Positions 20,481-29,570 of a DNA stretch of 64,000 bases are shown one piece after another; position 1 is the first letter of the stretch; every line of letters starts with the position of its first letter. Location: the NCBI GenBank assembly GCA_963840925.1, contig CAWJAY010000019.1, forward strand, positions 39,478 through 103,477. The letters run 5' to 3'. A program made the position numbers and the translations under genes. The DNA is from DATAOG01 sp963840925. Lineage in GTDB: Bacteria > Pseudomonadota > Alphaproteobacteria > Geminicoccales > Geminicoccaceae. The notes beneath the pieces are model-generated. The model worked only from the letters and a program-made list of their open reading frames with translations, was not told the DNA's origin and ran no database searches.

Positions 20481-20978
20481 TCAGGGCTGGTCGCTCTCCA
20501 GGCCGAGCCGCGCGTGCCACTCGCTGATCGCCTCGTCCGGATAGCCCTCGAACACCCGGTCGCGAGGGCCGATCGCCGGCACAACCCAGGGCGCCTTGGC
20601 GCCGACCATCAGGTGGGTGCGCTCGGGCGGGATCGGCAGCGCGGTGTCGATCGCGGAGGCGAACGGGTGGATCAGCTCGGGCCAGCGCGGGTCGAACAGC
20701 CACAGACAGCTCGCGCACAGGCCGCAGAAATGGCGCTCGGCCGGGCTCGTGCACGGCTCCTCGCCCGGCTCGTCCGCGATGCGCGCGTGGTAGATCCGGA
20801 CGTGCTCGCGGCCCTCGACCTCGAGGCTCGCCGCATCGCCGCCGAGATTGATCGCAAAGCCGCCGCCGCCCGCAGTCTTGCGACAGATCGAGCAGTAGCA
20901 AAGGTTGAACGGGTAGGGATGACGCGAGCGCAGCCGGAACCGGACCGCGCCGCAGTGGCATGAACCCTCGAGCCGCAT
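20481..20978 (-). CDS. GFA (glutathione-dependent formaldehyde-activating enzyme) family protein
   Basis: The 165-residue protein shows the GFA zinc cysteines: GSCHCGAVRF at the N-terminus, NLCYCSICRKTAGGG, and CGLCASCLWLFD. Members of this family bind two zinc ions; only some form S-hydroxymethylglutathione, and the partner here is unknown. ATG at 20978 begins the family signature and follows an AGAGGAAAAAG ribosome-binding site; upstream in-frame codons to 21155 have no similarity. Confidence 0.92.
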   Translation of the reverse strand: MRLEGSCHCGAVRFRLRSRHPYPFNLCYCSICRKTAGGGGFAINLGGDAASLEVEGREHVRIYHARIADEPGEEPCTSPAERHFCGLCASCLWLFDPRWPELIHPFASAIDTALPIPPERTHLMVGAKAPWVVPAIGPRDRVFEGYPDEAISEWHARLGLESDQP

Positions 20979-21124
20979 CGCTCTTTTTCCTCTTTTGGAG
21001 TCCGGCGCAGACGCTGGCGCCGTCCGCCTGCTTGATCTGGAGCGGCCGGCGGCGGAGACTAGCCGAACCTGGCGCCGCCTGCGCCAGCGCTTGACCGCGC
21101 CCAAGCGGGGAGAACCGAGCGCCG

Positions 21125-21994
21125 ATGACCGAGCCGACCCGCCCGCCGCTCGCAAACCCCAGCCGGCCGCGCGCCAAGGTGCCGGCCGGCGCCTGCGACA
21201 CCCACGCGCACGTGTTCGCGCCCGCCGGCGTCTACCCCTATGCTGCGCGCCGGCCCTATACGCCAGCGCCCGAGACCGGGCTCGAGGCCTATCGGGCGCT
21301 GCTCGGCAGGCTCGGCTTTGCGCGCGGCGTGCTGGTCCACTCCAACATCTACGGGGCCGACAACCGCGCGACCACCGATGCGCTGGCCGCGCTGGCCGGC
21401 CGCTGGCGCGGCATCGCGCTGGTCCGCCCGGAGATCGACGAGCAGGCGCTCGCCGCGCTCGCCGCGGCCGGCATGCGCGGCGTTCGGATCAATCTCGAGT
21501 TCCCGGGCGAGGTCGGCCTCGATGAGCTGGAGGCGATGGCGCCCCGGCTGGCCGGGCTCGGCTGGCACGTCCAGATGCTGACCAGCGTCGATAAGCTGCC
21601 GGCGCTCGCGGGCCGGCTGCGGGCGCTCCCGATCGACGTCGTGATCGACCACATGGGCCTGCCGCGCCACGACGACGATCTCGCAAGCCCGGGCTTCCAG
21701 GCGCTCCTCGACCTGCTCCAGACCGGCAAGGTCTGGGTCAAGCTGTCAGCACCCTACTACGCCGACCGCGAGGAGCCGGCCTGGCCGTTCGCGACCCGGG
21801 CGGCAGCGCGGCTCTGGCAGGCGCGCCCCGGGCGGATGCTGTTCGGCACCAACTGGCCGCATCCGCACGCCGAGCTAGTGCCCGACGACGGCGCGCTGGT
21901 CGACTGGATCGCAGCCGTGGTCGGCGGCGAGGCCGGGCTCCACCAGATCCTGGTCGACAACCCCGCCCGCCTGTACGGTTTTCCGGACTCCTGA
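21125..21994 (+). CDS. Amidohydrolase family protein (PDC hydrolase-like TIM barrel)
   Basis: The 289-residue protein has the amidohydrolase_2 metal motif CDTHAHVFAP near residue 25, GVRINLEFPG, VVIDHMGLPRHDDD and the late GTNWPHPHAEL. The last has the catalytic-pocket Trp and His seen in 2-pyrone-4,6-dicarboxylate hydrolase-like lactonases. It likely hydrolyses a small lactone or decarboxylates an aromatic acid in the cytosol. It is followed after 17 bases by the TrpF-like gene on the same strand, so they are probably cotranscribed. Confidence 0.85.
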   Translation: MTEPTRPPLANPSRPRAKVPAGACDTHAHVFAPAGVYPYAARRPYTPAPETGLEAYRALLGRLGFARGVLVHSNIYGADNRATTDALAALAGRWRGIALVRPEIDEQALAALAAAGMRGVRINLEFPGEVGLDELEAMAPRLAGLGWHVQMLTSVDKLPALAGRLRALPIDVVIDHMGLPRHDDDLASPGFQALLDLLQTGKVWVKLSAPYYADREEPAWPFATRAAARLWQARPGRMLFGTNWPHPHAELVPDDGALVDWIAAVVGGEAGLHQILVDNPARLYGFPDS

Positions 21995-22011
21995 GCTCAC
22001 CGTTGCGACCG

Positions 22012-22671
22012 ATGCGGCGCGTCCGGATCAAGATCTGCTGCATCCAGTCCGCAGCCGAGGCGCGGCTCGCGGTCGAGGCCGGCGCCGATGCGCTGGGCCT
22101 GGTCGGCGCGATGCCGAGCGGCCCCGGCCCGATCGACGACGAGACGATTGCCGCGATCGCTGCCGCCGTGCCGCCGCCGGTCGCGACCTTTCTGCTGACC
22201 AGCGAGACCGACCCTGAGGCGATCGTCGCTCACGCGCGACGCTGCGGCACCAATGTCTTACAGCTGGTCGATCGGGTGGCGGATGAAGTCTACCCGCGCC
22301 TCCGCGCCACCCTGCCCGGCATCAAGCTGGTCCAGGTCATTCACGTCGGCGGCGAGGCGTCGCTGGCGGAAGCGGTCGCCGCGGCCGATAACGCCGATGC
22401 GCTGCTGCTCGATTCCGGCCGCCCGCACGAGGCGGTCAAGGTCCTGGGCGGCACCGGCCGGGTCCACGACTGGTCGATCAGCCGCCGGATCGTGGCGGCG
22501 GTCGCTTGCCCGGTTTTCCTCGCCGGCGGACTCCGCCCGGACAATGTGGGCGCCGCGATCCGTGCCGTGCGCCCGTTCGGGGTCGATCTCTGCACCGGCG
22601 TGCGCCGGGCCGACTACAGCCTGGATCCGACCAGGCTCGAGCCGTTCGTCGCCGCGGTCAGGGCCGCCTAA
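22012..22671 (+). CDS. Phosphoribosylanthranilate isomerase-like (TrpF family) protein
   Basis: The beta/alpha-barrel protein of about 219 residues starts RIKICCIQSAAEARLAVEAG. It retains TrpF landmarks: GADALGLVG, LLLDSGRPH, the phosphate-binding GGTGRVHDW, and VFLAGGLRPDNVGAAI. The catalytic-position Cys of KIC and the Asp in LLLDS are present. However, the usual KICG is KICC and the SPR-type loop after strand 2 is replaced by MPSGPGP. No other trp gene is nearby, so the substrate may not be phosphoribosylanthranilate. It overlaps the convergent FAD oxidase gene by 4 bases. Confidence 0.75.
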   Translation: MRRVRIKICCIQSAAEARLAVEAGADALGLVGAMPSGPGPIDDETIAAIAAAVPPPVATFLLTSETDPEAIVAHARRCGTNVLQLVDRVADEVYPRLRATLPGIKLVQVIHVGGEASLAEAVAAADNADALLLDSGRPHEAVKVLGGTGRVHDWSISRRIVAAVACPVFLAGGLRPDNVGAAIRAVRPFGVDLCTGVRRADYSLDPTRLEPFVAAVRAA

Positions 22672-24062
22672 AGCGCCACGATCTTGCCCGGGTTCATCAG
22701 GTTCAGCGGATCGAGCGCCTGCTTGACCTTGCGCATCACCTCCAGCGCGCCCGTGCCGTGCTCGGCCTCGAGATAGCCGATCTTGCCATGGCCGATGCCA
22801 TGCTCGCCGGTGCAGGTGCCGCCCAGCGCCAGCGCATGCTCGACCATCCGCCGGTTGACCGCCTTGGCGCGTGCGACCTCGTCCTGGTCCGCAAGGTCGA
22901 CGAGAAAGATCAGATGGAAGTTGCCATCGCCCACGTGCCCGACCAGCGGCGCCAGCAGGCGGGCCTCGGCGATCTCGCCTTTGACCCGGGTAATGCATTC
23001 GGCCAGCCGCGAGATCGGCACGCAGACGTCGGCGACGATGCCCTTGGCGCCCGGCCGCAGCGCCAGCGTCGCATAGAACGCGTCGTGGCGCGCCTGCCAG
23101 AGCCGGTTGCGCTCCTCGGCCGCGCTCGCCCACTGGAAATCGGCGCCGCCGAAGTCGCGCGCGAGCGCCTTGACGGTCTCGGCCTGCTCGGCGACCCCGG
23201 CCTTGGAGCCGTGGAACTCGAAGAACAGCGCCGGTACCTCCCGGTAGCCCTCGAGCTTCGAATAGCGGATGCAGGCCGCCATCGTCAGCTCGTCCAGAAG
23301 CTCGATCCGCGCCACCGGCACCCCCGACTGGATGGTCGAGATCACGGTGTCGACCGCGTCCTCGATGCTCTCGAAGGTGCAGACCGCGGCCGAGATCGCC
23401 TCGGGAATGCCGTGCAGGCGGAGCCGGATCTCGGTGATCACGCCGAGCGTGCCCTCGGAGCCGACGAACAGCCGGGTCAGATCGTAGCCGGCCGAGGACT
23501 TGCGCGCGCGGCCGCCGGTCCGGATCACCAGGCCGTCGGCGAGCACGACCGTGAGCCCGAGCACGTTCTCGCGCATCGTGCCGTAGCGGACCGCGTTGGT
23601 GCCCGAGGCCCGGGTCGCGGTCATGCCGCCCAGGCTCGCGTCCGCGCCCGGGTCGATCGGAAAGAACAGGCCGGTGTCGCGCAGATGGAGGTTCAGCTGC
23701 TTGCGGGTCACCCCCGGCTGGACCAGGCAGTCGAGGTCCTCGGCGTTGACCTCGAGGACCTGGTTCATCGCCGACAGATCGATCGAGATCCCGCCGCGCA
23801 GCGCTGCGATGTGGCCCTCGAGCGAGGTGCCGGTGCCGTAGGGGATGACCGGCAGCCGATGGCGGGCACAGATCTGGACGATCTTCGCGACCTCGGCGGT
23901 CGACTGCGCGAACGCGACCGCATCAGGCGGCGCGCCCGGGTGATAGGTCTCGTCCTGGCCGTGGCGCTCGCGCACTGCGGCGGACGTGGTCAGGCGGTCG
24001 CCGAGCAGCGTGGAGAGCTCGTCGAGCGCGCTCGTGAGCGGGGTCGCGGCGAGATCGTTCAT
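22668..24062 (-). CDS. FAD-binding oxidoreductase (GlcD / D-lactate dehydrogenase family)
   Basis: The 464-residue protein has a PCMH-type FAD-binding domain: VIPYGTGTSLEGHIAALRGG, QPGVTRKQLNLHLRDTGL, GMTATRASGTNAVRYGT, FVGSEGTLGVITEIRLRL. A C-terminal FAD_oxidase_C domain holds VGHVGDGNFHLIF and CTGEHGIGHGKIGYLE, in which the metal and substrate histidines sit. It should oxidise a 2-hydroxyacid such as D-lactate, D-2-hydroxyglutarate or glycolate and pass electrons to cytochrome c, quinone or a partner protein. The length is normal and the frame intact. Confidence 0.92.
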   Translation of the reverse strand: MNDLAATPLTSALDELSTLLGDRLTTSAAVRERHGQDETYHPGAPPDAVAFAQSTAEVAKIVQICARHRLPVIPYGTGTSLEGHIAALRGGISIDLSAMNQVLEVNAEDLDCLVQPGVTRKQLNLHLRDTGLFFPIDPGADASLGGMTATRASGTNAVRYGTMRENVLGLTVVLADGLVIRTGGRARKSSAGYDLTRLFVGSEGTLGVITEIRLRLHGIPEAISAAVCTFESIEDAVDTVISTIQSGVPVARIELLDELTMAACIRYSKLEGYREVPALFFEFHGSKAGVAEQAETVKALARDFGGADFQWASAAEERNRLWQARHDAFYATLALRPGAKGIVADVCVPISRLAECITRVKGEIAEARLLAPLVGHVGDGNFHLIFLVDLADQDEVARAKAVNRRMVEHALALGGTCTGEHGIGHGKIGYLEAEHGTGALEVMRKVKQALDPLNLMNPGKIVAL

Positions 24063-24230
24063 GGCGCTGGCCTCCCGGTGAGCCGCAGGCGAGGTGCTCC
24101 AATCCTACCAGCTGGGGGCGCCGGCGGCACAACCAAACCTTAAGCATCCATGGCTACGATGGCAGCTGCCGCCGTTCGCCGCGGCCTTCGAGGCGTGGCC
24201 GGCAGGCGGCGACCAGCTGAGGGACCCCTG

Positions 24231-25784
24231 ATGGCGTCATTGCCGCCGCTCAAGCCGGAGCACCATGAGACGCTGCGCAGCTTGACCGCGACGCTGGCGG
24301 CGAGCGCGGTCGCGCGGATCGGCTTCGGGCTCTCGGAACGGCCAGAAGGCCGCGAGCCTGCGGGCACGGCCGGGGCGCCGCCGATCTTGCTCGCCAGCGT
24401 GTCGCTCCGGATCGAGGACAGCCTGCTGATGGCCTTCGGACCCGAAGGCGATCCGATCCCACCCGCGAGCTTCGTGGCGTTGGCGGCCGGGCAGCCGGAT
24501 GCCGAGATCGCGCTCGCGGGCGGCGGCAGCGCGCCGGCGCTCCGGGTCGCAGCCGTGCTCGAGGCGCAGGCTAAGGGGCCGCTCGCGGGCGGCGAGCCGG
24601 CCGGCGGCGAGGCCTGGATCGAGGCGATGCTGGGCCTGGGGCCGCAGCCGGTGCTGGCGGCCGCGGCGGAAGTGCGCGGCGAGGATCGCGTGTGCGAGCT
24701 CACCGTCTTCGGCCGCGAGCTGATGCTCGCGATCCCGGGGGCGCAGAGCTTCCTGATTGCCGACGCCGCAGCGGCCCAGGCGGCGACGGGCGTCGGTCTG
24801 CTGGTGGCCGATGGCCGGCGCCTGTCGGTCGGCGATCTGGCCGAACGGTTGCGGGCAGCGGTCCGCGCGCGCCCGGCCACCACTGCGGATGCCGGCGCCG
24901 TGCACCCGTTCGCGGAGATCGTGCTGCCCGACTGCGTGCTCGAGCAGAGCGAGGGTGGCCTGCTGCTGATGCTGCCCCCGGTCGGCGCCGTGCGCCTGAC
25001 GCGCCTTGGCCCGAACGCCCCGGCCGGACCGCGGGTCAGCATCGTCCTGCGCGGCGGCGAGCCTGCCGACCTCGCGGACCTGACCGCGGCCCTCGACCGG
25101 GCGGAGACTGCGCTGGATCGGGCTGAGGTCGGCCCGGCCGGCACCGGCGGGACCTCGAGCGAGCCTGATGCGGCCGCGCCGGAGCCGGATGCCCGGACGC
25201 GAGCGCTGCCGGTCGCCTTCGCCGTGCCCCGGATCGAGGGCGTCGATCCCGATCGGGTCGCCGCCCTGATCGTTCGCGGGCTGCCCCCGGGCGGCGCGCT
25301 CTCGGCCGGGATCGATGACGGCGATGGCCGTTGGGTCTTGAGCCCGCGCCAGCTGGTCGGGCTGACGCTGATCCCGCCCGCAGGCTGGAACGAGGCCCTG
25401 TCGCTCCAGATCACCGCGGTCGCCGCCCGCAACCGCGCGGGCGAATTCGTGACCGCGACCGAAAGCGTGGTCGTGCCGCTCGAGGCCCATGCCCCCGCCG
25501 AGACGGTCGTGCCGCTGGCGATCGACCCGACCGTGGCCGAGGACGGCAAGGCGCTGAGCGCCGTGATGATCCGCGGCCTGCCCGCCGGCGCGCGGCTGTC
25601 GGCCGGGACCTACGATCCCGCGACCGGCGGCTGGGTGCTGCGGCCCGATCAGCTCGAACGCCTCACGGTCGCCGTGCCGATCGGCCAGCGCGGGTTCGCG
25701 CTGACCGTGCTCGGGATCGCGCTCGCCACCGGCGGCCGCGCCGACGCCCGCCTCTTGACCCGGCTGGCCGTCCCCGCCCGCTGA
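24231..25784 (+). CDS. Hypothetical protein with two C-terminal RTX-adhesin-like repeats
   Basis: Of about 517 residues, the first 370 are Ala/Leu/Gly-rich without a recognised domain and without a signal peptide. The C-terminal 170 hold two diverged repeats. Each has an I/V-R-G-L-P-x-G-A-x-L-S-A-G core (LIVRGLPPGGALSAGI and MIRGLPAGARLSAGTYD) followed by a W-V-L-x-P-x-Q-L strand (RWVLSPRQLVGLTL and GWVLRPDQLERLTV). Such repeats are common in large secreted calcium-binding adhesins of alphaproteobacteria. GAGGG just before 24231 favours this ATG over 24150. Confidence 0.6.
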   Translation: MASLPPLKPEHHETLRSLTATLAASAVARIGFGLSERPEGREPAGTAGAPPILLASVSLRIEDSLLMAFGPEGDPIPPASFVALAAGQPDAEIALAGGGSAPALRVAAVLEAQAKGPLAGGEPAGGEAWIEAMLGLGPQPVLAAAAEVRGEDRVCELTVFGRELMLAIPGAQSFLIADAAAAQAATGVGLLVADGRRLSVGDLAERLRAAVRARPATTADAGAVHPFAEIVLPDCVLEQSEGGLLLMLPPVGAVRLTRLGPNAPAGPRVSIVLRGGEPADLADLTAALDRAETALDRAEVGPAGTGGTSSEPDAAAPEPDARTRALPVAFAVPRIEGVDPDRVAALIVRGLPPGGALSAGIDDGDGRWVLSPRQLVGLTLIPPAGWNEALSLQITAVAARNRAGEFVTATESVVVPLEAHAPAETVVPLAIDPTVAEDGKALSAVMIRGLPAGARLSAGTYDPATGGWVLRPDQLERLTVAVPIGQRGFALTVLGIALATGGRADARLLTRLAVPAR

Positions 25785-25810
25785 ACCGGGCCGCGCCGCG
25801 GCCGCGGGGC

Positions 25811-25886
25811 CGCCGGCGCAGGAGGCGGCAGCCGGCGTTCAAGCCCCGGCCGGCCGCCGACGCAGGCGGCGGCCGGCGTTCAAGCC
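25811..25886. repeat. Short imperfect tandem direct repeat
   Basis: Two copies of a motif of about 32-35 bases (25811-25845 and 25855-25886) each end in GCCGGCGTTCAAGCC. They lie in the 214-base gap between the repeat-protein gene and the ABC binding-protein gene. They may reflect local duplication; no hairpin with a T-run follows. Confidence 0.6.
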
Positions 25887-25998
25887 AATGGACAGCCGCG
25901 CCCGCGAAGGCTAATTCTGACCCTCATCCGAACCGCGAACAAGCGGCCGCGGCAGCCGGCAGGGCGGCAGCGCGGGAGCAACCAGAGGGGGCATCGCA

Positions 25999-27642
25999 AT
26001 GAGACTTCGGCATGCGGCATGGCTTGGCGCGGCGCTGGTGGCGCTCGGCGCCCCGGTCGCCTTGGCCGGCCAGTACGTCGACTGGCACGACGACGGCACC
26101 GTCGATCTCAAGCTCGGGCCGGACTACGACAACGCGGTCATCAAGACCACCAAGGACCAGCTGGGCACGCTGTTCGGCCCGGAGGAAAAGCCGTTCGAGG
26201 GCACCACGATCACGGTGCTGACGCTCGATTCCGGGCCCAAGGGCGGTATCTCCGGCCCGATCAACGCCTTCCGCCCGGTCTGGGAGGAGCTGTCCGGCGG
26301 CAAGCTCGACATCGCACTGGTGCCGATCACCGACCTGTTCGCCAAGATGATGCTCGACCTGCGCCAGGGCACCGGGCTCTACGACGCGATGATCGTCGGC
26401 GCCTTCTTCTACGGCGACCTGATCGCCGGCAACTACATGATCCCGATCGACGACTACATGGCGAGCGGCGAGTATCCCCAGTGGACCTACAATTCGATGC
26501 CGGACTCGCTGCGCAACCTCTATACCTGGCAGGGCGTCGGCTACGGCGTGCTGAACGATGCCGACGGCCAGGTCCTGTACTACCGGCGCGACGTCCTCAG
26601 CGACCCGAAGTGGCAGAGCGAGTTCAAGGCGGCGACCGGTCACGACATGGTCGTGCCGCCCAAGACCTGGCAGCAGCTGCTCGAGATCTCGCAGTTCTTC
26701 AACGGCAAGAGCTGGGACAGCAACGATGCCGATCCCGACAGCGGCACCGTGCTCCACCTCAAGGTCGGCGAGCAGGGGCACTATCACTTCCAGTCGCTCT
26801 CGGCGCCGTTCGCGATCACGCCCGGTGATGCGGTCGACCAGTTCCACAACGTCTACTGGTTCGACCCGACCGACATGAAGCCGCTGATCAACAGCCCCGG
26901 CCACGTCAAGGCGCTCGAGTTCCTGCAGGCGCTGCACCAGACCGGGCCGGCGGCGCAGGTCGGCTGGAGCCTGGGCGAGGCCTGGGACTACTTCCTGCGC
27001 GGCAAGTCGGTGTTCGTGTTCAGCTGGGGTGACGTCGGCGCGCTCTGCCAGGACGAGGCCCGCTCCAAGGTCAAGGGCGTGTGCGCCTCGGCCGTGCTGC
27101 CCAGCTCCGCGGAGTACTGGGACCATCAGGACCAGAAGTGGGTGCAGAACGACAACCCGCAGCTGGTCGGCAACACCACCGGCGGCTCCTGGCACGGCGT
27201 CGTCTCGGCGTTCTCGGCCAACCCCGAGGCCGCCTACTCCTACCTGTCGCTGATGGCGATCAAGGACGTCTCGAAGTGGCTCGCGACCTACGGCTGGGAC
27301 GGGGTCGACCCCGGCTACAGCTACCAGATGCTGGAGCCGGTCGGCGAGGCCAAGGTCGCGGACTACCTCGCCGCCGGCTGGGACGAGGCCGACGTCAAGG
27401 ACTACCTGGACGCCTACTCCAAGAACTACAACGCCCAGACCATGCTGACCTACCTCCGGATCGAGGGCGCGCCGGAGTACTGGGACATCATGGACAAGAA
27501 CCTCTCGGCCGCGATGAGCGGCGAGAAGACCGCGCAGCAGGCGCTGGACGACACGGCCAAGACCTGGGAGGAGATCACCGACCGGCTCGGCCGCGACAAG
27601 ATCCTCAAGCAGTACCAGGAAGCAATCGGGTACAAGGGCTGA
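25999..27642 (+). CDS. Sugar ABC transporter substrate-binding protein (family 1)
   Basis: The 547-residue protein has a Sec signal peptide (AAWLGAALVALGAPVALA, cleavage before GQYVDW) and the family 1 solute-binding fold: ITVLTLDSG, LVPITDLFAKMML, DYMASGEYPQWTYN, QVLYYRRDVLSDPKW, VFVFSWGDVGALC and GNTTGGSWHGVVSAFSANP. Its length is at the upper end for the family. It captures a sugar, polyol or oligosaccharide in the periplasm and delivers it to the two permeases that follow. AGAGGGGGCATC provides the ribosome-binding site. Confidence 0.93.
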   Translation: MRLRHAAWLGAALVALGAPVALAGQYVDWHDDGTVDLKLGPDYDNAVIKTTKDQLGTLFGPEEKPFEGTTITVLTLDSGPKGGISGPINAFRPVWEELSGGKLDIALVPITDLFAKMMLDLRQGTGLYDAMIVGAFFYGDLIAGNYMIPIDDYMASGEYPQWTYNSMPDSLRNLYTWQGVGYGVLNDADGQVLYYRRDVLSDPKWQSEFKAATGHDMVVPPKTWQQLLEISQFFNGKSWDSNDADPDSGTVLHLKVGEQGHYHFQSLSAPFAITPGDAVDQFHNVYWFDPTDMKPLINSPGHVKALEFLQALHQTGPAAQVGWSLGEAWDYFLRGKSVFVFSWGDVGALCQDEARSKVKGVCASAVLPSSAEYWDHQDQKWVQNDNPQLVGNTTGGSWHGVVSAFSANPEAAYSYLSLMAIKDVSKWLATYGWDGVDPGYSYQMLEPVGEAKVADYLAAGWDEADVKDYLDAYSKNYNAQTMLTYLRIEGAPEYWDIMDKNLSAAMSGEKTAQQALDDTAKTWEEITDRLGRDKILKQYQEAIGYKG

Positions 27643-27712
27643 TCGGAGCCCGAGGAGCCCATCCGGGCCGGCTCGCCAAGGCGGGCTGGCCTGGACGCCG
27701 GGGCCGCTGCGC

Positions 27713-28666
27713 ATGATCCGCTGGACCAGCAAGGTCAAGTTCCTGTTCCTCCTGCCGGCGATCTTGTGGGTGCTGGCGTTCACGCTGTTCCCGCTCGGCT
27801 ATTCGTTGTTCCTGGCCTTCCACCACGTCGAGCGCCAGGTCGTGGTCACCGGCCGCGAGCAGGTCCCGATGCTCCGCGCCGACGGCCAGCCGGCGCTCAA
27901 GAGCGACGGCACGCCGCGCACCCGGACCAACGTGATCCGCGAGCTGCAGACCACGTTCACGTTCGCCGGGCTCGCCAATTTCGCCCGCGCCTTTCGCGAC
28001 GAGGAGGTCTGGAGCGCGGTCCGGGTGACCGCGATCTTCGTGATCGCGGCGGTCGCGGTCGAGATCGCCCTCGGGCTCGGGCTCGCCTGGCTGTTCAACC
28101 GCCGGATCTACGGCCGGCCGGTGCTCCGCTCGATCATGATCCTGCCGATCTTCGCGACCCCGATCGCGGTCGGCTACCTGTTCTTCACGATCTTCTACGA
28201 GGTCGGCGGCCCGCTCGAGTTCACCGGCATCCCCTGGCTCTCCGACCCGCGCTGGGCGCTGGTCTCGGTGATCCTGGTCGACCTCTGGCAGTGGACCCCG
28301 TTCTGTTTTCTGGTATTTCTCGCGGCGCTCCAGGGCATCCCCGACGAGCTGCTCGAATCGGCCGCGCTCGACACCAATTCCCAAGTCGACCTCTGGCGCT
28401 ACGTAGTCTTGCCGATCCTGCAGCCGGTGATCATCATCGTGCTGCTGCTGCGGCTGGCCGAGGCGATGAAGCTGTTCGACATCATCGCGACCTTGACCAA
28501 GGGCGGGCCGGGGATCGCGACCCAGTCCTACAGCTATCTGGCGTTCACCCGCGGCTTCAAGCTCAACGACTTCGGCTACGCCTCGGCGATGGCGTTCATG
28601 CTGCTGATCGTCGTGATGATCGTGATCACGGTGTTTTTCCGCCGGCTGAGGCAGACCTATGAATGA
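27713..28666 (+). CDS. Sugar ABC transporter permease (MalF-like)
   Basis: The 317-residue inner-membrane protein has six or so hydrophobic segments, beginning VKFLFLLPAILWVLAFTLF. The ABC-coupling EAA loop near residue 220 reads LLESAALDTNSQVDLWRYV. The extended periplasmic loop after the first segment is typical of MalF-type subunits. It overlaps the next permease by 8 bases, so the two subunits are translated together. No cognate ATPase lies beside the operon. Confidence 0.93.
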   Translation: MIRWTSKVKFLFLLPAILWVLAFTLFPLGYSLFLAFHHVERQVVVTGREQVPMLRADGQPALKSDGTPRTRTNVIRELQTTFTFAGLANFARAFRDEEVWSAVRVTAIFVIAAVAVEIALGLGLAWLFNRRIYGRPVLRSIMILPIFATPIAVGYLFFTIFYEVGGPLEFTGIPWLSDPRWALVSVILVDLWQWTPFCFLVFLAALQGIPDELLESAALDTNSQVDLWRYVVLPILQPVIIIVLLLRLAEAMKLFDIIATLTKGGPGIATQSYSYLAFTRGFKLNDFGYASAMAFMLLIVVMIVITVFFRRLRQTYE

Positions 28667-29570
28667 CGCGGCCCAGATCACAACCGGGGTGCGCCGCCCG
28701 GCGGCCGCCGCCCGCGCCCGCGCGCAGCGCAAGCCGCACTCGCTGGCGGATGCGTTCTGGTCGCTGGTCGCGCTGCTGATCGCGCTCTTGTTCTTCTTCC
28801 CGATCTATTGGGCGGTCTCGAACTCGCTGCGCCGGCCGGCCGAGACCTTCACGGTCGCGGGCCTTGGCATCCCGTTCGTCGACTTCACGCCGACGCTGCA
28901 GAACTGGACCCAGCAGCTCTCGGTGCCCGAGGCCTACCACGCCTTCCTCAACAGCAACATCATCGCGTTCGCGGCCATGGTGCTGGCGCTTTGCCTGGGC
29001 CTGCCGGCCGCCTACGCGCTCGCCCGCTTCCGCTTCTTCCTGGTCCCGAACAAGGACCTGACGGTCTGGTTCCTCTCGCAGCGCGTGCTGCCGCCGGTCG
29101 CGACCGCGGTGCCGTTCTTCATCGTGTTCTCCTCGCTCGACATGCTGGACACGCGGATCGCGCTCGCGCTGGTCAACGCGACCTTCATCCTGCCGTTCGT
29201 GGTCGTGATCTGCCGCCAGACCTTCTACGACCTGCCGATCGAGCTCGAGGAGGCAGCGCTGGTCGACGGCGCCAGCCACTTCGGCGCCTTTTTCCGGGTG
29301 GCACTGCCGCTCGCGGTGCCGGCGATCGCGGCCGCGGCCTTGATCATGTTCGCGTTCGCCTGGAACGAGTACCTGTTCGCGGTGATCCTGACGGTCAAGG
29401 ACGCGGCGACGATGCCGGTCCACATCGCGGGCGGGGTCGACACCCGCGGCGTCCAGTTCTGGTTCGTCGCGGTCCGCTCGCTGATCGCAATGATCCCGCC
29501 GGTGCTCTTGGCCCTGCTCGCCCAACGCTACATCGTCCGCGGCCTGACCCTCGGCGCAGTCAAGGGCTGA
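28659..29570 (+). CDS. Sugar ABC transporter permease (MalG-like)
   Basis: The 303-residue membrane protein has an N-terminal anchor (ALLIALLFFFPIYWAVSNSL) and a C-terminal EAA loop reading IELEEAALVDGASHFGAFFRV. It ends in LLAQRYIVRGLTLGAVKG, the standard MalG-type tail that contacts the ATPase dimer. The final 50 bases are repeated, with changes, after the downstream hicB gene. It pairs with the MalF-like permease just upstream. Confidence 0.93.
   Translation: MNDAAQITTGVRRPAAAARARAQRKPHSLADAFWSLVALLIALLFFFPIYWAVSNSLRRPAETFTVAGLGIPFVDFTPTLQNWTQQLSVPEAYHAFLNSNIIAFAAMVLALCLGLPAAYALARFRFFLVPNKDLTVWFLSQRVLPPVATAVPFFIVFSSLDMLDTRIALALVNATFILPFVVVICRQTFYDLPIELEEAALVDGASHFGAFFRVALPLAVPAIAAAALIMFAFAWNEYLFAVILTVKDAATMPVHIAGGVDTRGVQFWFVAVRSLIAMIPPVLLALLAQRYIVRGLTLGAVKG

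Noticed and set aside
22506..24143. 545-codon plus-strand frame
   Set aside because: Antisense to the intact FAD oxidase; composition is low-complexity with no motif.
25811..25886. CRISPR array
   Set aside because: Only two imperfect units with a 9-base gap and no cas genes; a simple local duplication.
25924..27783. 619-codon minus-strand frame
   Set aside because: Antisense to the sugar-binding protein gene; no signal peptide or domain.
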